Assembly: GCF_033097485.1 (NCBI RefSeq)
Contig: NZ_AP028634.1
Location: 124,001 to 188,000 of the forward strand
Direction: 5' to 3'
Length of the DNA: 64,000 bases
Source of the DNA: Pyrofollis japonicus
GTDB lineage: Archaea; Thermoproteota; Thermoprotei_A; Sulfolobales; Pyrodictiaceae
The position numbers and the translations under genes were made by a program. Shown in pieces: positions 24,854 through 33,879 of this stretch. The notes under the pieces were generated by a model. The model did no database searches and was not told the DNA's origin. It saw only the letters and a program-made list of their open reading frames with translations. Every line of letters begins with the position of its first letter. Within the stretch, counting starts at the first letter, position 1.

Positions 24854-25384
24854 TTGGTCAATGTGTCTAGGCGTGTGCTCGCCGCGGGGCTACTAGTTGC
24901 CGCGGCCGTTGTTGTGGCCGTAATAATTGCTTCTACCCGTAGTAGCGGCGAGCGCATCGTGTATCCCTTATCGCTGCCAGGCGGCTACGGGGTAGCAGCT
25001 TCTATCAGTGGCGAGGAGGCTGTTAGGTCTGTCCAGGGCCTCCACTGGAACCCGGAGAAGATACACGTGAAAGATGCTGTTGTTGTACAGTACAGTGACG
25101 GGACCATCTTGTGGGCAGCCTATGTGGGCAAGAATGCGTGCAGGCTAGCCGACACCATGGCCGAGAAAATGGCTGTTCACGAAGCCGAGCTACCCTATAC
25201 CGCCCCGATAGTCCACAGTATTAAGGGGCACCGGGTCTACTTGTCCATGGATAAGCGTGATGGAGGTCTCCACGCCTTCTGGTGCCGCGACGGCCTCGTT
25301 GTATGGGTTAGGCTCGGGGCCTCCGCGAGCACTGATCCCGCACGGGTGCTGGGCTTGTTCATAGAGGGCGTGAAGACCGGGTAG
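24854..25384 (+). CDS. Hypothetical membrane-anchored extracytoplasmic protein
   Basis: A 176-residue protein with one N-terminal transmembrane or signal-anchor helix (about 8-27) and a beta-rich outer domain containing two cysteines that could form a disulfide. I do not recognise the family. It lies 12 bases after vapC and so may be transcribed with it, though nothing links it to toxin function. Starts at TTG 24854 and GTG 24863 are both possible. Confidence 0.55.
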   Translation: MVNVSRRVLAAGLLVAAAVVVAVIIASTRSSGERIVYPLSLPGGYGVAASISGEEAVRSVQGLHWNPEKIHVKDAVVVQYSDGTILWAAYVGKNACRLADTMAEKMAVHEAELPYTAPIVHSIKGHRVYLSMDKRDGGLHAFWCRDGLVVWVRLGASASTDPARVLGLFIEGVKTG

Positions 25385-25426
25385 CACCTCATAGCTATAC
25401 ACGTGGAAAGGAGGGAGGGCTTCGTC

Positions 25427-25987
25427 CTACCCCTTGCCCTGCTTCTCTAGCAAGAGCTCTAGGTACGATTTAGCTGTGCGCGGGTACCCTGCTGCACCTA
25501 TTGTCTCCAATGCCTTGTTTATCTCGTTGCTGGCCTCGTTTACTCCTCCTTCCCCACGGTATTCTGCCTCAAGGAAGCAGCCGAGGCCCTCGACATCGTC
25601 GAGCGAGAACACTATGTCTCCGAGCCTATAGTACCTTCTCTTCTTCTTCACGACAGCTACCGGGCGGAACCCGAGAGCCTCCAGGAGCCTAGCGGCCTCA
25701 CCGGGCTCGTCTACCCTGACGGTGTACTCTTCCCTCGCCTTGGAGCCGGCTATTACGCGCTTAGGCCCCTTATACGTGACCTCGTAGCGCATACTGCTTC
25801 GGGAACGAGTGGCTCGTAGGCGGAGAGCCTCATCGGTCTCGGCGAAGTCTCTGCATGGGTGCTGGTAATAGGTGTCCTCCTCCACCACCTCGTCTTCGAG
25901 GACGGCTTTTAGTGCTCGTAGCTTCTCCTCGAGCCGGGGAAGCTCCTCGCAGCTTGGGAGGATTATCTTGGCCTCTACCTCGACCAT
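25427..25987 (-). CDS. CYTH-domain protein (CyaB/triphosphatase type)
   Basis: A 186-residue protein that starts with the ExExK motif of the CYTH superfamily (Glu3, Glu5, Lys7). It continues with TDEALRLRATR, YEVTYKGPK, REEYTVRVDE, VVKKKRRYYR and a VFSLDDVEGLGCFLEAEY strand, all parts of the triphosphate tunnel. Members are class IV adenylate cyclases or, more often in archaea, inorganic or thiamine triphosphatases. Activity cannot be decided by sequence alone. It is monocistronic, with 187 bases to the divergent MATE gene. Confidence 0.85.
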   Translation of the reverse strand: MVEVEAKIILPSCEELPRLEEKLRALKAVLEDEVVEEDTYYQHPCRDFAETDEALRLRATRSRSSMRYEVTYKGPKRVIAGSKAREEYTVRVDEPGEAARLLEALGFRPVAVVKKKRRYYRLGDIVFSLDDVEGLGCFLEAEYRGEGGVNEASNEINKALETIGAAGYPRTAKSYLELLLEKQGKG

Positions 25988-26174
25988 CTCGGAGACCCAG
26001 TGTATGGGAAACGTGGGCGTGGAAGGATTTTTCGCTATGCCTAGCCAGCCCCGGGTCTCTGCTGGGCTAATTGTGTTCTCCGCATATCTTTTCAGTATCT
26101 ATTTGGCCTAGTTCTCATAAAGGGTGGCTGTGCTCTGTGCTGTGTGGCTAGGGTTTCCTCGGCGTGAAGGCGGT

Positions 26175-27506
26175 ATGGGGCTCCGAGGCCTAGTACTGCT
26201 AGTGGCTCGTGTGATGCGGAGCGCCTGGCCGCTCGTTGTAGCCGAGGCCTCTTTCAGCATCCTCAACGTTACCGACATGTTCTTCGTTTCTAGGCTCGGT
26301 GCTGCCGCAGTGGCAGGAGTAGGCGTCGGTGGCTATGTGCAGTGGCTCCTCGGGACAGTGTTTACGCTCTTCTATATCGGCGGCATGGTGCTCGTGAGCC
26401 AGGCATGGGGCGCTGGCAAGAAGGAGGAAGCATCGCGGGTACTCGCTGAAACCATTTCCTCGTCGCTCCTCTTCTCGCTGGGCTGGGGCGTCCTCGCCCT
26501 CCTGGCCGCGCCGCTCCTCGTAGGCTTCGTCTCCAGCGACCCGGTGACAGCGAGGCTCGGAACCACCTATCTAACAGTCTTCATACTGGGTTACCCGTTC
26601 AACGCCCTCATGATAGTCCTTGACGGTGTTCTCAGGGGCGTCGGCGCAAACATGGGCGTCTTGTGGGGCTCAATCGTGGCGGTAGTTGTGAACGCCGTCC
26701 TTGACCCGTTGCTCATATTCTATGCTGGCTTCGGGGTGGCAGGCGCAGCCCTGGCAAGTATAGCCGGGAACTTCGCTGGAGCAGTAGCGATGCTAGTCCT
26801 GCTCGAGCAGCTCACCGGGCTACGCCTAGCCATAGCGTGGCCGGGCAGGGCAGCCGCCCAGGTAATAAGGGTTGGCACACCAGCCATGGTTGAGAGAATG
26901 CTGTTTGCCGGAGGCAACTACTTCTACATAGGCTCTGTCAGCAGTTGTGGACGGGACGCACTCGCGGCCCACGCGCTAGGCGTGAGAGTAGAGTCCTTCG
27001 CCTACATGCCGGCCTTCGCGCTCCTAACCTATGCTAGCAGCGAGGTCGGGCAACTAGTTGGTGCAAACCGCTTAGAGGAGGCCAAGGAGAGGGGATGGGA
27101 GATAGCCAAGGCGAGCGCCGGCTTCATGGTATTGGCGGGGCTGGGGCTCATAGCGGTCTCGCCACTAGTAGCTATAGGGTTCGCGCCGACCAGGACGATA
27201 GGCAAGCTGGTCATTCTCTATCTCTTCCTCGCAGCCGTCTCAGAGCCCGCACTGGGCCTCGTGATGGGAATCGGCGGGGCGATAAGGGGTGCCGGAAACA
27301 CGGTCATCCCCACAATTATAAACCTCGTCGGCCTCTACGCGGTAAGAGTAGCACCATCCCTGCTACTCGTGGGGCGCCTAGGAGGAGGAACCCTATGCCC
27401 ACTAACGGCTTGGCTCATAATGGACCTAGACCTAGCCGTGAGAGCACTAGTCTTCACCTATGTATACAAGAAGTACTTCCACAGGCTTGCAAGGAAACTG
27501 GTCTGA
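26175..27506 (+). CDS. MATE-family efflux transporter
   Basis: From ATG 26175, the natural start of the first helix, the product is 443 residues; an upstream GTG at 26124 would add a short hydrophobic extension. Twelve helices are visible. VADASF-like segments (here VVAEASFSILNVTDMFFVSRLG) and GVLRGVGANMGVLWGSI correspond to the conserved first and central MATE motifs, and a similar repeat (GGAIRGAGNTVIPTI) occurs in the second half. It exports small molecules by cation antiport. No neighbour suggests the substrate. Confidence 0.85.
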   Translation: MGLRGLVLLVARVMRSAWPLVVAEASFSILNVTDMFFVSRLGAAAVAGVGVGGYVQWLLGTVFTLFYIGGMVLVSQAWGAGKKEEASRVLAETISSSLLFSLGWGVLALLAAPLLVGFVSSDPVTARLGTTYLTVFILGYPFNALMIVLDGVLRGVGANMGVLWGSIVAVVVNAVLDPLLIFYAGFGVAGAALASIAGNFAGAVAMLVLLEQLTGLRLAIAWPGRAAAQVIRVGTPAMVERMLFAGGNYFYIGSVSSCGRDALAAHALGVRVESFAYMPAFALLTYASSEVGQLVGANRLEEAKERGWEIAKASAGFMVLAGLGLIAVSPLVAIGFAPTRTIGKLVILYLFLAAVSEPALGLVMGIGGAIRGAGNTVIPTIINLVGLYAVRVAPSLLLVGRLGGGTLCPLTAWLIMDLDLAVRALVFTYVYKKYFHRLARKLV

Positions 27507-27548
27507 CCCTCAGCTTGCCATAATAATTTCTCTGAATGAAGGCGACAA

Positions 27549-27556
27549 TGCTTTAT
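27549..27556 (+). promoter_or_regulatory. TATA box for the small-protein/PaREP1 pair
   Basis: GCTTTATAG-like element about 40 bases before ATG 27595, in an AT-rich stretch. Its spacing would give a transcript start near 27580 and a short leader. Confidence 0.4.
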
Positions 27557-27594
27557 AGAGAGATTGTCTACGATTTATCATTTGGGTAGCTGCT

Positions 27595-27816
27595 ATGAGG
27601 ATTAATGATGCAGCAGAAGCCGTTAGGATTCTAAAAGGAAAATTATCCGAACTCAACATTAATCCGGAGTACATAACAGTATCAAACATAGAGCAGAAGG
27701 ACGGCAAATGGATCATAGAGTTTGAGTACTTGTTCCGAACCTATGTAGCAGAGCTTGATAGCGAAGGCCGGTTACTCTCATTGAAGAGCAAATTACCCGT
27801 ACTTATTAAGGGCTAA
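27595..27816 (+). CDS. Small hypothetical protein, PepSY-like pattern
   Basis: A 73-residue protein with a helix followed by three strands (YITVSNIEQKDGKW, IIEFEYLFRTYVAELD, GRLLSLKSK). This resembles half of a PepSY-type fold, but no conserved residue proves it. Base composition is visibly AT-richer than the flanking genes. It lies 19 bases before the PaREP1-like gene, so the two are probably a unit. The function is unknown. Confidence 0.55.
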   Translation: MRINDAAEAVRILKGKLSELNINPEYITVSNIEQKDGKWIIEFEYLFRTYVAELDSEGRLLSLKSKLPVLIKG

Positions 27817-27835
27817 GAACAAGAAGGGTTCATGT

Positions 27836-28234
27836 ATGGAGGAAGCTATCCAGATATATCAAGAAATAATTGAAAAGCGTTATCCTCAATATCGTGAGCT
27901 TTTGAGAAGAGGTGAGCTAGTTAAAGCTGGAGAAATCCTTTGGAGCATAATATTATTACTTTTAAGCATACTTTCCCTACTTGTCCTCAAGAAGCCTATT
28001 AGGAGGCATAGAGAGGTAAAAGCATTCGTAAAGAACTATGTTACGAAACTCTATAGGAATATTTATGGAGATGACCCCTCTAGAGTCTTAGTCCTCTTTG
28101 AGGAGGCTGAGAAGCTTCATGCAAACTTTTACCACGAGTTCTTAGACGAGGAAGAGATCTTGAGAGCTATCGGGGCTGGCGAGGAGCTAGCAAAAATTCT
28201 TAGAGGCATAGAAGAGGTACTGCTTAAGAAATAA
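27836..28234 (+). CDS. PaREP1/HEPN-like protein
   Basis: A 132-residue helical protein. A helix with LVKAGEILWSIILLLLSIL is followed by HREVKAFVKNYV and an EEAEKLHANFYHEFL helix, the arrangement of the archaeal PaREP1 family, which belongs to or resembles the HEPN superfamily. HEPN proteins often act as RNases with a nucleotidyltransferase-like partner. Here the partner is a 73-residue protein that is not a nucleotidyltransferase. The Rx4-6H catalytic motif is not clear. AT-rich codon use suggests recent acquisition. Confidence 0.6.
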   Translation: MEEAIQIYQEIIEKRYPQYRELLRRGELVKAGEILWSIILLLLSILSLLVLKKPIRRHREVKAFVKNYVTKLYRNIYGDDPSRVLVLFEEAEKLHANFYHEFLDEEEILRAIGAGEELAKILRGIEEVLLKK

Positions 28235-28249
28235 CGAATAACACTAGAG

Positions 28250-28660
28250 CTAGCACTGTACTTCGACCTCGATCTCGTCGTCGGGTAGTAGTGGTGCTAG
28301 CTTCTCGCACGCAACTATCTCTAGTACTTGTGGCTCGTGGGCGCTTAGGAGGGGCCTTATTACGAGTACGTCGCGTTTCCCGGCCCTCGTTCTTAGGCGG
28401 GCGCGCCAGACGTATACTGCACCGTAGCGCTTGTCGTCCTCCACGTGCTCTGGTATGACAAGGGGCTCGCAGAGGCCCGCGAGCTCTCTCCAGTCGGCTT
28501 TGCCGCGGAAGTTCAGTGTGCCCGGGTATGGGTCGCAGCCGAGTAGGCGGCGGAACCACGAGCTGTAGTAGGGCATGGAGACGTAGCGGCCTCCGACGCC
28601 TAGCCCCTGCACTCTCTTGCCCCGGAGCACTAGGGGCCCGCTACCCGTCATTGCGCTCAT
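28250..28660 (-). CDS. ribK: CTP-dependent riboflavin kinase
   Basis: A 136-residue single-domain protein of the archaeal DUF120 family. [14 protein letters not shown] near the N-terminus and PYPGTLN (Pro46-Asn50 and around) are the substrate- and CTP-binding signatures, with an RPLLSAHEP segment and a late VEV strand completing the barrel. It phosphorylates riboflavin to FMN using CTP. It starts 3 bases after the stop of the upstream HAD phosphatase, so both are in one minus-strand operon. It lacks the N-terminal HTH seen in some family members. Confidence 0.88.
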   Translation of the reverse strand: MSAMTGSGPLVLRGKRVQGLGVGGRYVSMPYYSSWFRRLLGCDPYPGTLNFRGKADWRELAGLCEPLVIPEHVEDDKRYGAVYVWRARLRTRAGKRDVLVIRPLLSAHEPQVLEIVACEKLAPLLPDDEIEVEVQC

Positions 28661-28663
28661 CCC

Positions 28664-29434
28664 TCATAGGTGGCTCTGGGCTATTAGCCCGTTCTCGACC
28701 AGAGTATCTACTAGGATTCTCACGGATTCGCCGCTCTCTCCTGGGAGGACGATGTGGGCCCTTCTCTTTAGCTCGTCTTCAGCGTTCCCTACTGCTGCCA
28801 GCACTACGCCCGCATCCATCATCTCGGCGTCCATCGCTGAGTCGCCTACTGCGACGACGCAGCCCGGGTCAAGGCCTAGGATCCGGAGAGCGTGGAGGAG
28901 CCCCTTGCCCTTGCTCGCATCAGGGGGCCTCACGTGTATCGCGTAGCCGCTGTGGCTTAGCTTGACCCGGGTTATGCCCCGGCTAGCCAAGAGGCCCTCT
29001 ATTGCCCTTATCGCCTCCTCTACGCGGCTCTTCTCCGCGATGAATGCGTAGTCGTGGAGCCTGCAACGGTTCTGCCAGCTAGGCGTGACGAGGCCTCCAA
29101 GCTCTTCCTCTATCAGCCTAGCAGCCGCCCTCACACTGTACCGGCACACGCTGTATAGCCTGCCCCTGCGGAACACTATGCATCCGTTCTCGCCCACATA
29201 TGGCCCCGAGGCGCCAAGGTAGCGCCCAACACCCGCGACGACGAAGGCCGAGTTACCCGTCACCAGCATGACTGGTACACCGTTGTCCTCAAGCATCCTT
29301 ATCGCTTCTATTGCGCCTAAGTGTATGCGGAAATGCCCTATCATTCTCTTCTCGGTAAGCGTTCCATCAATGTCAAGAGCTACTCCGCACACTGGGCCCC
29401 TTAGGGCTCTGCGGAGCCTCTCCGCCAAGTCCAA
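28664..29434 (-). CDS. HAD-family phosphatase (archaeal phosphoglycolate-phosphatase type)
   Basis: A 256-residue HAD enzyme. The nucleophile motif is DIDGTLTEK (Asp21, Asp23), motif II is VMLVTGNS, a lysine follows in the cap-to-core region, and motif IV is VAVGDSAMDAEMMD. The small C2-type cap and the length match archaeal phosphoglycolate phosphatases and the sucrose-phosphatase-like group. It shares an operon with ribK, 3 bases apart. It is therefore also a candidate for a dephosphorylation step in flavin biosynthesis, although the family assignment alone does not support that. Confidence 0.75.
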   Translation of the reverse strand: MDLAERLRRALRGPVCGVALDIDGTLTEKRMIGHFRIHLGAIEAIRMLEDNGVPVMLVTGNSAFVVAGVGRYLGASGPYVGENGCIVFRRGRLYSVCRYSVRAAARLIEEELGGLVTPSWQNRCRLHDYAFIAEKSRVEEAIRAIEGLLASRGITRVKLSHSGYAIHVRPPDASKGKGLLHALRILGLDPGCVVAVGDSAMDAEMMDAGVVLAAVGNAEDELKRRAHIVLPGESGESVRILVDTLVENGLIAQSHL

Positions 29435-29517
29435 GACGCTACCGCCTCCCCCGTGGCCACTGGGGTTGCCTCAGATAATAAAGAGAGAAGAGTGGCTGAG
29501 GCGGAAATGGGGAGGGC

Positions 29518-32049
29518 CTACTTGCTTCTAGCGAATAGCTGAAGCACTTGCAGCACGGTGACGAGGGCCGCCAGCAATATGAGTGCGACAAAATAGTTGC
29601 TACAGCTGCACACATTGGTGCTCTCGTTTGCCGTGCCCGCGGGTGTCGACTCTCCGCCCGCCACTATGATTGGAAGTAGCGGATTTGACTGGTTCATTGG
29701 AGGCGCTAGCGCAGGTGACAATGGTAGCGCGTGGTGCCTCATCGTAGCGTTCACGGTGTATAGTTTGGCCAGGATCCTCATAGCGTCCGCTATAGCCTTG
29801 CCGCCATAGATTAGGTCGTAGCGGTAAATGGGCTTAGCTGATACTGTGACGTAGCCGCTTGGGCCTCCGAGGACTGGTAGTGAGACATTGTAGTTAGTGG
29901 AGCCTCCTGGCACGAGGCTTCTAAGGGTATTGTTCACGGCAATGGCTATCGGCTCATCGCCTATCGTCTCGAGGACGTCCAAGCCCCTAAACACGACCGT
30001 GGCGCCATCCTTGTCCAGGTATGCCCCGCCAACAGCGAGGTAGTAGGCCGTAGCTGTATCGTTCCATATTGCTACTACCCTTAGCAGGCCCGGGGCGTCC
30101 AGCGGCACCTTCAGTGTGACGCGGCACTCGTTGCTACCCAGGGCTGTGGCGTTGGCTTCTAGGCTCTCTAGCCCTATGAGCACGTATCCCTCTATCCTCA
30201 CGAGCCCCTGGGCTTCGAGTATGCTCGGGCACCCCGACTCTATCGTGAAGCTCACCGTGGTGCTGGAGCCGGGATTGTAGGCAGTGATACTGCCCGTCAC
30301 GTATCTCGCGAGAGGCATCGCTGCTATAGCTGCGTCTACTTGTAGCGAGCCCAGCGGAGGAGTCATCAGCGGCTTCTCTGCCTCGGCACCCTTCGCCTCT
30401 TTCCACGGGTTAGGTATTGCCGGGTCTCCGAGGAACGCTAGCTCGTGGACAACTAGGCTCCCTATTTCCTCCTCGCCGCTCGTGAGGTAGACACGGTACA
30501 TGCTCTTAGGCGAGGACAGGTAGGCGTTCAGCGCCTTCCTCCAAGCCTCTCCGACGGTGCTGCTTCCCGGGAGCATCTTGAAGAAGAGCTGTAGGGGCGC
30601 ATCCGCCCCGGCGAGGCTGACCTCGGTTCCCTGCAGCCCGAAGTACGCCGCGTCTATCGCCTCTACAGCGACCCTCGTGGAGCCTATGAACGCTATCGCT
30701 GCGCCGCGCTCAAGCATCGCCACAGCTATGCTGGGAGGAGTAAAGGGTGGGTCGAAGAGATCGTAGTCCCAGTAGGCTACGCGGCACGCCGGGGTAACGA
30801 AGACGCCGGGCCTAGGAGTGTAGGGGACTTGGCGGGCGTTCAGCTTCTCCTGGAAATCATAGTTCCAGATGCCTCCCGGCACGTAGTCAAGCATCGCGCT
30901 CCCCGTTCCATGGGTCACGACGTAGTATAGGCCATAGTTGCCGAGGAAGGCTGCTAGGCTTGTGCCACTGTACCCTGGGAGGCTGAGGAGAAGCTCAGAC
31001 ACATTAAGGCCCAGTGACCCGATGTACGGTATGGTGCTTGTTACTGCCGCCTCGCCGACGAAGAGATCTGTTGCGAAAGGTGCTCCTCCAGCTAGCAGGG
31101 CCCTCTTCTGCCAATCTCCGCCCTTCACCCACCTCTCCAAGCTGTTTATGTAAGCCGCTACGCTGGCAACATCGCTGAACGGTATACGCCCCACAGCGAA
31201 GTCGATGCTACCGTCGCCGTCGGGGTCGGCGTAATAGTAGTCGCTTGGTACAATACCCTCGTCGGGGGAGACGAGTTCGCGAAGCGTCGGGCTACAATAA
31301 TAGATCGGCGGCACGTCGTGTGCGTCCCCTATCAGCAGTATGTAGTGAATGTTGCTTCCTTTCAAGCTCTTTATGAACGAGAGTATGCGTAGCGCGAGGC
31401 TCTCATTATAGTCCTTTGGCAGGTTCTTGCACATGGTTACGGGGCGGGGTGCCTCATGGTGCTCTCTGTATATCTCGTCAGTGGTGACTATTTTCACGCT
31501 GAGGCCCTGCCCTCTATGGATCTTCGCGATCCTCTCAGCGGCTGCTACTAGCAACGGGTCACTAGGCACTATTATGACCATATCGTCCCTAGCCGCGTCA
31601 GAGGTACCTGTATTACCAAGCTTCTCTAGAACCACTTTGACCTCTGAGCCCGGCTTAGCAGGTACCCACGCGTATAGCTCGACACCGCTGCTTGTCTCAA
31701 GCAGCCTCACAGTGGGCGAGGAAACTGTCACGGAGCTTACAGCAATGCTGCGGAGCCTTTCCCAGAGAGAGGGGTCCGGGAGAAAGCTTAGGAGAAGTGG
31801 CCGTGGAAGCGATAAATGCTTATTGACGCTACCCTTTATCGCTGCTACCTCGTACTTGCCGGGGGGAAGCACAGCATGCACAAGGGCCAGGCCGTCGGGA
31901 CCAGCATGCCCGGAGACGACTATTACTCCGCTAGCCTCTGCCGAGCCAACGAGAGGAGCTATAGACGGGACAAGGAAGAGCACTAACACAGCAATGATTA
32001 CTAGTGTTTTCTGGTCACCTATACCTAGTCTACCCAATACTATGTACAC
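29518..32049 (-). CDS. Secreted, membrane-anchored gingipain-like (C25) cysteine peptidase
   Basis: An 843-residue protein. A signal peptide (about 15-39) is followed by a beta domain, then a caspase-like peptidase domain from about 155 with IVPSDPLLVAAAERIAKIH, HYILLIGDAHDVPP, DYYYADPDGDGSIDFAVGRI, catalytic His380 (VVTHGTG) and catalytic Cys422 (VTPACR). Beta-sandwich repeats rich in N-glycosylation sites follow, and the protein ends in a transmembrane helix (about 820-838) and a basic tail. It would digest proteins outside the cell while tethered to the membrane. The calcium-binding-like DPDGDGSID loop is typical for the family. Confidence 0.85.
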   Translation of the reverse strand: MYIVLGRLGIGDQKTLVIIAVLVLFLVPSIAPLVGSAEASGVIVVSGHAGPDGLALVHAVLPPGKYEVAAIKGSVNKHLSLPRPLLLSFLPDPSLWERLRSIAVSSVTVSSPTVRLLETSSGVELYAWVPAKPGSEVKVVLEKLGNTGTSDAARDDMVIIVPSDPLLVAAAERIAKIHRGQGLSVKIVTTDEIYREHHEAPRPVTMCKNLPKDYNESLALRILSFIKSLKGSNIHYILLIGDAHDVPPIYYCSPTLRELVSPDEGIVPSDYYYADPDGDGSIDFAVGRIPFSDVASVAAYINSLERWVKGGDWQKRALLAGGAPFATDLFVGEAAVTSTIPYIGSLGLNVSELLLSLPGYSGTSLAAFLGNYGLYYVVTHGTGSAMLDYVPGGIWNYDFQEKLNARQVPYTPRPGVFVTPACRVAYWDYDLFDPPFTPPSIAVAMLERGAAIAFIGSTRVAVEAIDAAYFGLQGTEVSLAGADAPLQLFFKMLPGSSTVGEAWRKALNAYLSSPKSMYRVYLTSGEEEIGSLVVHELAFLGDPAIPNPWKEAKGAEAEKPLMTPPLGSLQVDAAIAAMPLARYVTGSITAYNPGSSTTVSFTIESGCPSILEAQGLVRIEGYVLIGLESLEANATALGSNECRVTLKVPLDAPGLLRVVAIWNDTATAYYLAVGGAYLDKDGATVVFRGLDVLETIGDEPIAIAVNNTLRSLVPGGSTNYNVSLPVLGGPSGYVTVSAKPIYRYDLIYGGKAIADAMRILAKLYTVNATMRHHALPLSPALAPPMNQSNPLLPIIVAGGESTPAGTANESTNVCSCSNYFVALILLAALVTVLQVLQLFARSK

Positions 32050-32178
32050 CTATGTCTGTAACCCGGCCATAGTATCCGAAAAAAGCTTCCCCGCACACAA
32101 TCCGGGGCAAAGCAGGACACAGAGAGCTGCAGTACAATAGTGCTGAGAGCCAGCGTCTAGGAAAAAGGGTAATCAGGG

Positions 32179-32571
32179 CTAGACGGGCTTTGTGAACACG
32201 GAGACACCGATAGGCGTGGGTGTCTCCTCTCCGGCCTTGCCGCGGCGCAGCCTCTTAGCAATCTCTTGTAGAAGCTCTGGCTCCAGCTCTATCGCCCCTA
32301 TCTCCGCTAGCTCGTGTAAGAGTGGAGCAGCAATCTCCTCGGTGTACTCATCGGCGCTTATTCCCCAACTGACCTCGTTATCGCTCTCCTTGATTATTTT
32401 CCTCGCCTCTTCGACGACGTTCTCCAGTGTTACTTCTTCTCCGCGTTCACGGAGCCTCTTCACCGCGACATAGGTTAGCTGTAGCTTCTTTCTTTCGCGA
32501 AGCCTAGGGTACTTTGCTATGAATCCCTCGAGTATCTCCTTTATCTTCCGGAGCCCTGGCATGTATACCAC
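32179..32571 (-). CDS. Hypothetical helical protein
   Basis: A 130-residue, highly charged, all-helical protein that I do not recognise. It has no cysteines, membrane segment or catalytic motif. The N-terminal half resembles a small winged or helical DNA/RNA-binding domain in charge pattern only. ATGs at 32571 and 32562 are possible starts. It is on the same strand as the C25 peptidase, 129 bases upstream of it, and divergent from the HTH regulator. Coding character is good: its shadow frames look random by comparison. Confidence 0.55.
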   Translation of the reverse strand: MVYMPGLRKIKEILEGFIAKYPRLRERKKLQLTYVAVKRLRERGEEVTLENVVEEARKIIKESDNEVSWGISADEYTEEIAAPLLHELAEIGAIELEPELLQEIAKRLRRGKAGEETPTPIGVSVFTKPV

Positions 32572-32873
32572 CCAGTACTTGTAATATTAGACAGAGTACT
32601 GCCCGCACCGGGATAAAAATCAACGCTCGTCCAGGTACGGCTAGATATAGTGAGGCGAAGAACAAGTATCCTTAATGTATTTCCGGAGGTGCTCAGCACC
32701 GAGCCCCGGGCCCGGATAAACCGTCTAGGGAAAAACACAACAAGCTCACACATGGACTAGTGGAAACTAGGGGACCCCTTCTAGCCGGGCGCCGTGGCTC
32801 CAGTAACGGCGCATATGGCGCGTGACCGACAAGTCATGAAGGTTGGGGTCCACGAGAGGAGTGTGGAGAAGAG
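32572..32873 (+). other. Divergent intergenic region with a nested inverted-repeat structure
   Basis: No gene is visible. At 32772-32778 GGACCCC can pair with GGGGTCC at 32845-32851. Inside it GCGCCGT (32789-32795) pairs perfectly with ACGGCGC (32806-32812), and TGAC (32823-32826) with GTCA (32833-32836). The structure ends 22 bases before the HTH regulator's ATG, so it could be its leader. A tRNA is excluded because there is no T-arm or TTCGA-type loop. Confidence 0.35.
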
Positions 32874-33878
32874 ATGTTGATAGGGCCTAGTGAGCGGAGG
32901 GTAGCAGAGCTGCTAGCCTGCTACGATTTCCGCCTAGAAGCCGATAGGATCGCGCGACGCCTCGGAGTCTCAGATACCTATGTTAGGCAGATACTCCGAA
33001 AGCTGAGAGAGAAAGGGATAAAACTATGGCCTCAACACGTTCGCGATATTCGCCCCCTTGGCCTAGTTACACTAGTGATTTATTCTAAGAAGCCGCTAGG
33101 AGAAGTAGCCACGCTTAATGACCTAGCGAACAAGGTTCCGCTTTACCGGTATTTCTACTCGTACCGGGTGACTCTCGATAACAAGCATATCTATAGCTAC
33201 GTTGTGCCCAGGGAGTTCGCTGAGGAAGCTGTCAGCGAGGTCTCAGAGCTAGGCGAGGTCGAGAAGGGAGTTGTTGCACCTGTTTACCCGTGCAGCGATA
33301 TCGCGGCCAAGTTGCCGGGGCTACCGGAGACCTATAGGCCGAGCCTCCTCGACCTGCTTATCTACGCCCTCCTGGACTTGAAGCCTTTGGCGACGATACA
33401 GGAGCTCACAGATATCAACATCATCTACGAGGAGAGACTTGAGGCTAGGATACCCGGGCACCGCCTCAGCTACGGGAAGCTGTTGCGCGCCTACCAGAGG
33501 CTGAGCAGCGCAGGCGTAGTAGGCAGGACGATGCTGCTCGCAGTACACCGTCTCGGCTCGCCTAGCATCATACCGCTCTACATCCAGGCGAGAAAGGAGT
33601 GCTATGCTGAGCTCTACCAGCTAGTAGCCGAAACCATGTCTGCTCCAAGCATATTCGTCGGCGAGGAGAGCGTCTCAACAGTAATGGTTCTAGGCGACGA
33701 CGAGACAGAGGAGGCTAGGAGGAAGCTAGGCGACTGCATAGTCTACAGCGGAGTAATAACGCATGGGCTTGGAACTACTCTCCCCGTCGAAATGTATGAC
33801 CCGTTTAGCAAGAAGTGGGTCCTTGAGCCAATGGATCTTCCCCGGCTGGTGGAGAAGCTGGGGTATCTGGCTCGTTAG
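32874..33878 (+). CDS. Crenarchaeal HTH transcriptional regulator
   Basis: A 334-residue protein. The first 60 residues form a winged-helix domain with ADRIARRLGVSDTYVRQILRKLREKG as the helix-turn-helix. An alpha/beta domain of Lrp/AsnC-like character (PLGLVTLVIYSKKPL) follows, and then a second segment that may be another winged helix (LLRAYQRLSSAGVV). The length is typical of a crenarchaeal regulator family with unknown ligand. It is preceded by the inverted-repeat region and faces the convergent gene at 33880 with a 1-base gap. Confidence 0.65.
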   Translation: MLIGPSERRVAELLACYDFRLEADRIARRLGVSDTYVRQILRKLREKGIKLWPQHVRDIRPLGLVTLVIYSKKPLGEVATLNDLANKVPLYRYFYSYRVTLDNKHIYSYVVPREFAEEAVSEVSELGEVEKGVVAPVYPCSDIAAKLPGLPETYRPSLLDLLIYALLDLKPLATIQELTDINIIYEERLEARIPGHRLSYGKLLRAYQRLSSAGVVGRTMLLAVHRLGSPSIIPLYIQARKECYAELYQLVAETMSAPSIFVGEESVSTVMVLGDDETEEARRKLGDCIVYSGVITHGLGTTLPVEMYDPFSKKWVLEPMDLPRLVEKLGYLAR

Positions 33879-33879
33879 C

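Noticed and set aside
32772-32851. tRNA-like segment with a 7-base acceptor-like stem (80 bases)
   Set aside because: The bases before the 3' arm do not form a five-pair T-stem and there is no TTCGA-type loop; no D-arm pattern either. Kept only as a structured leader.
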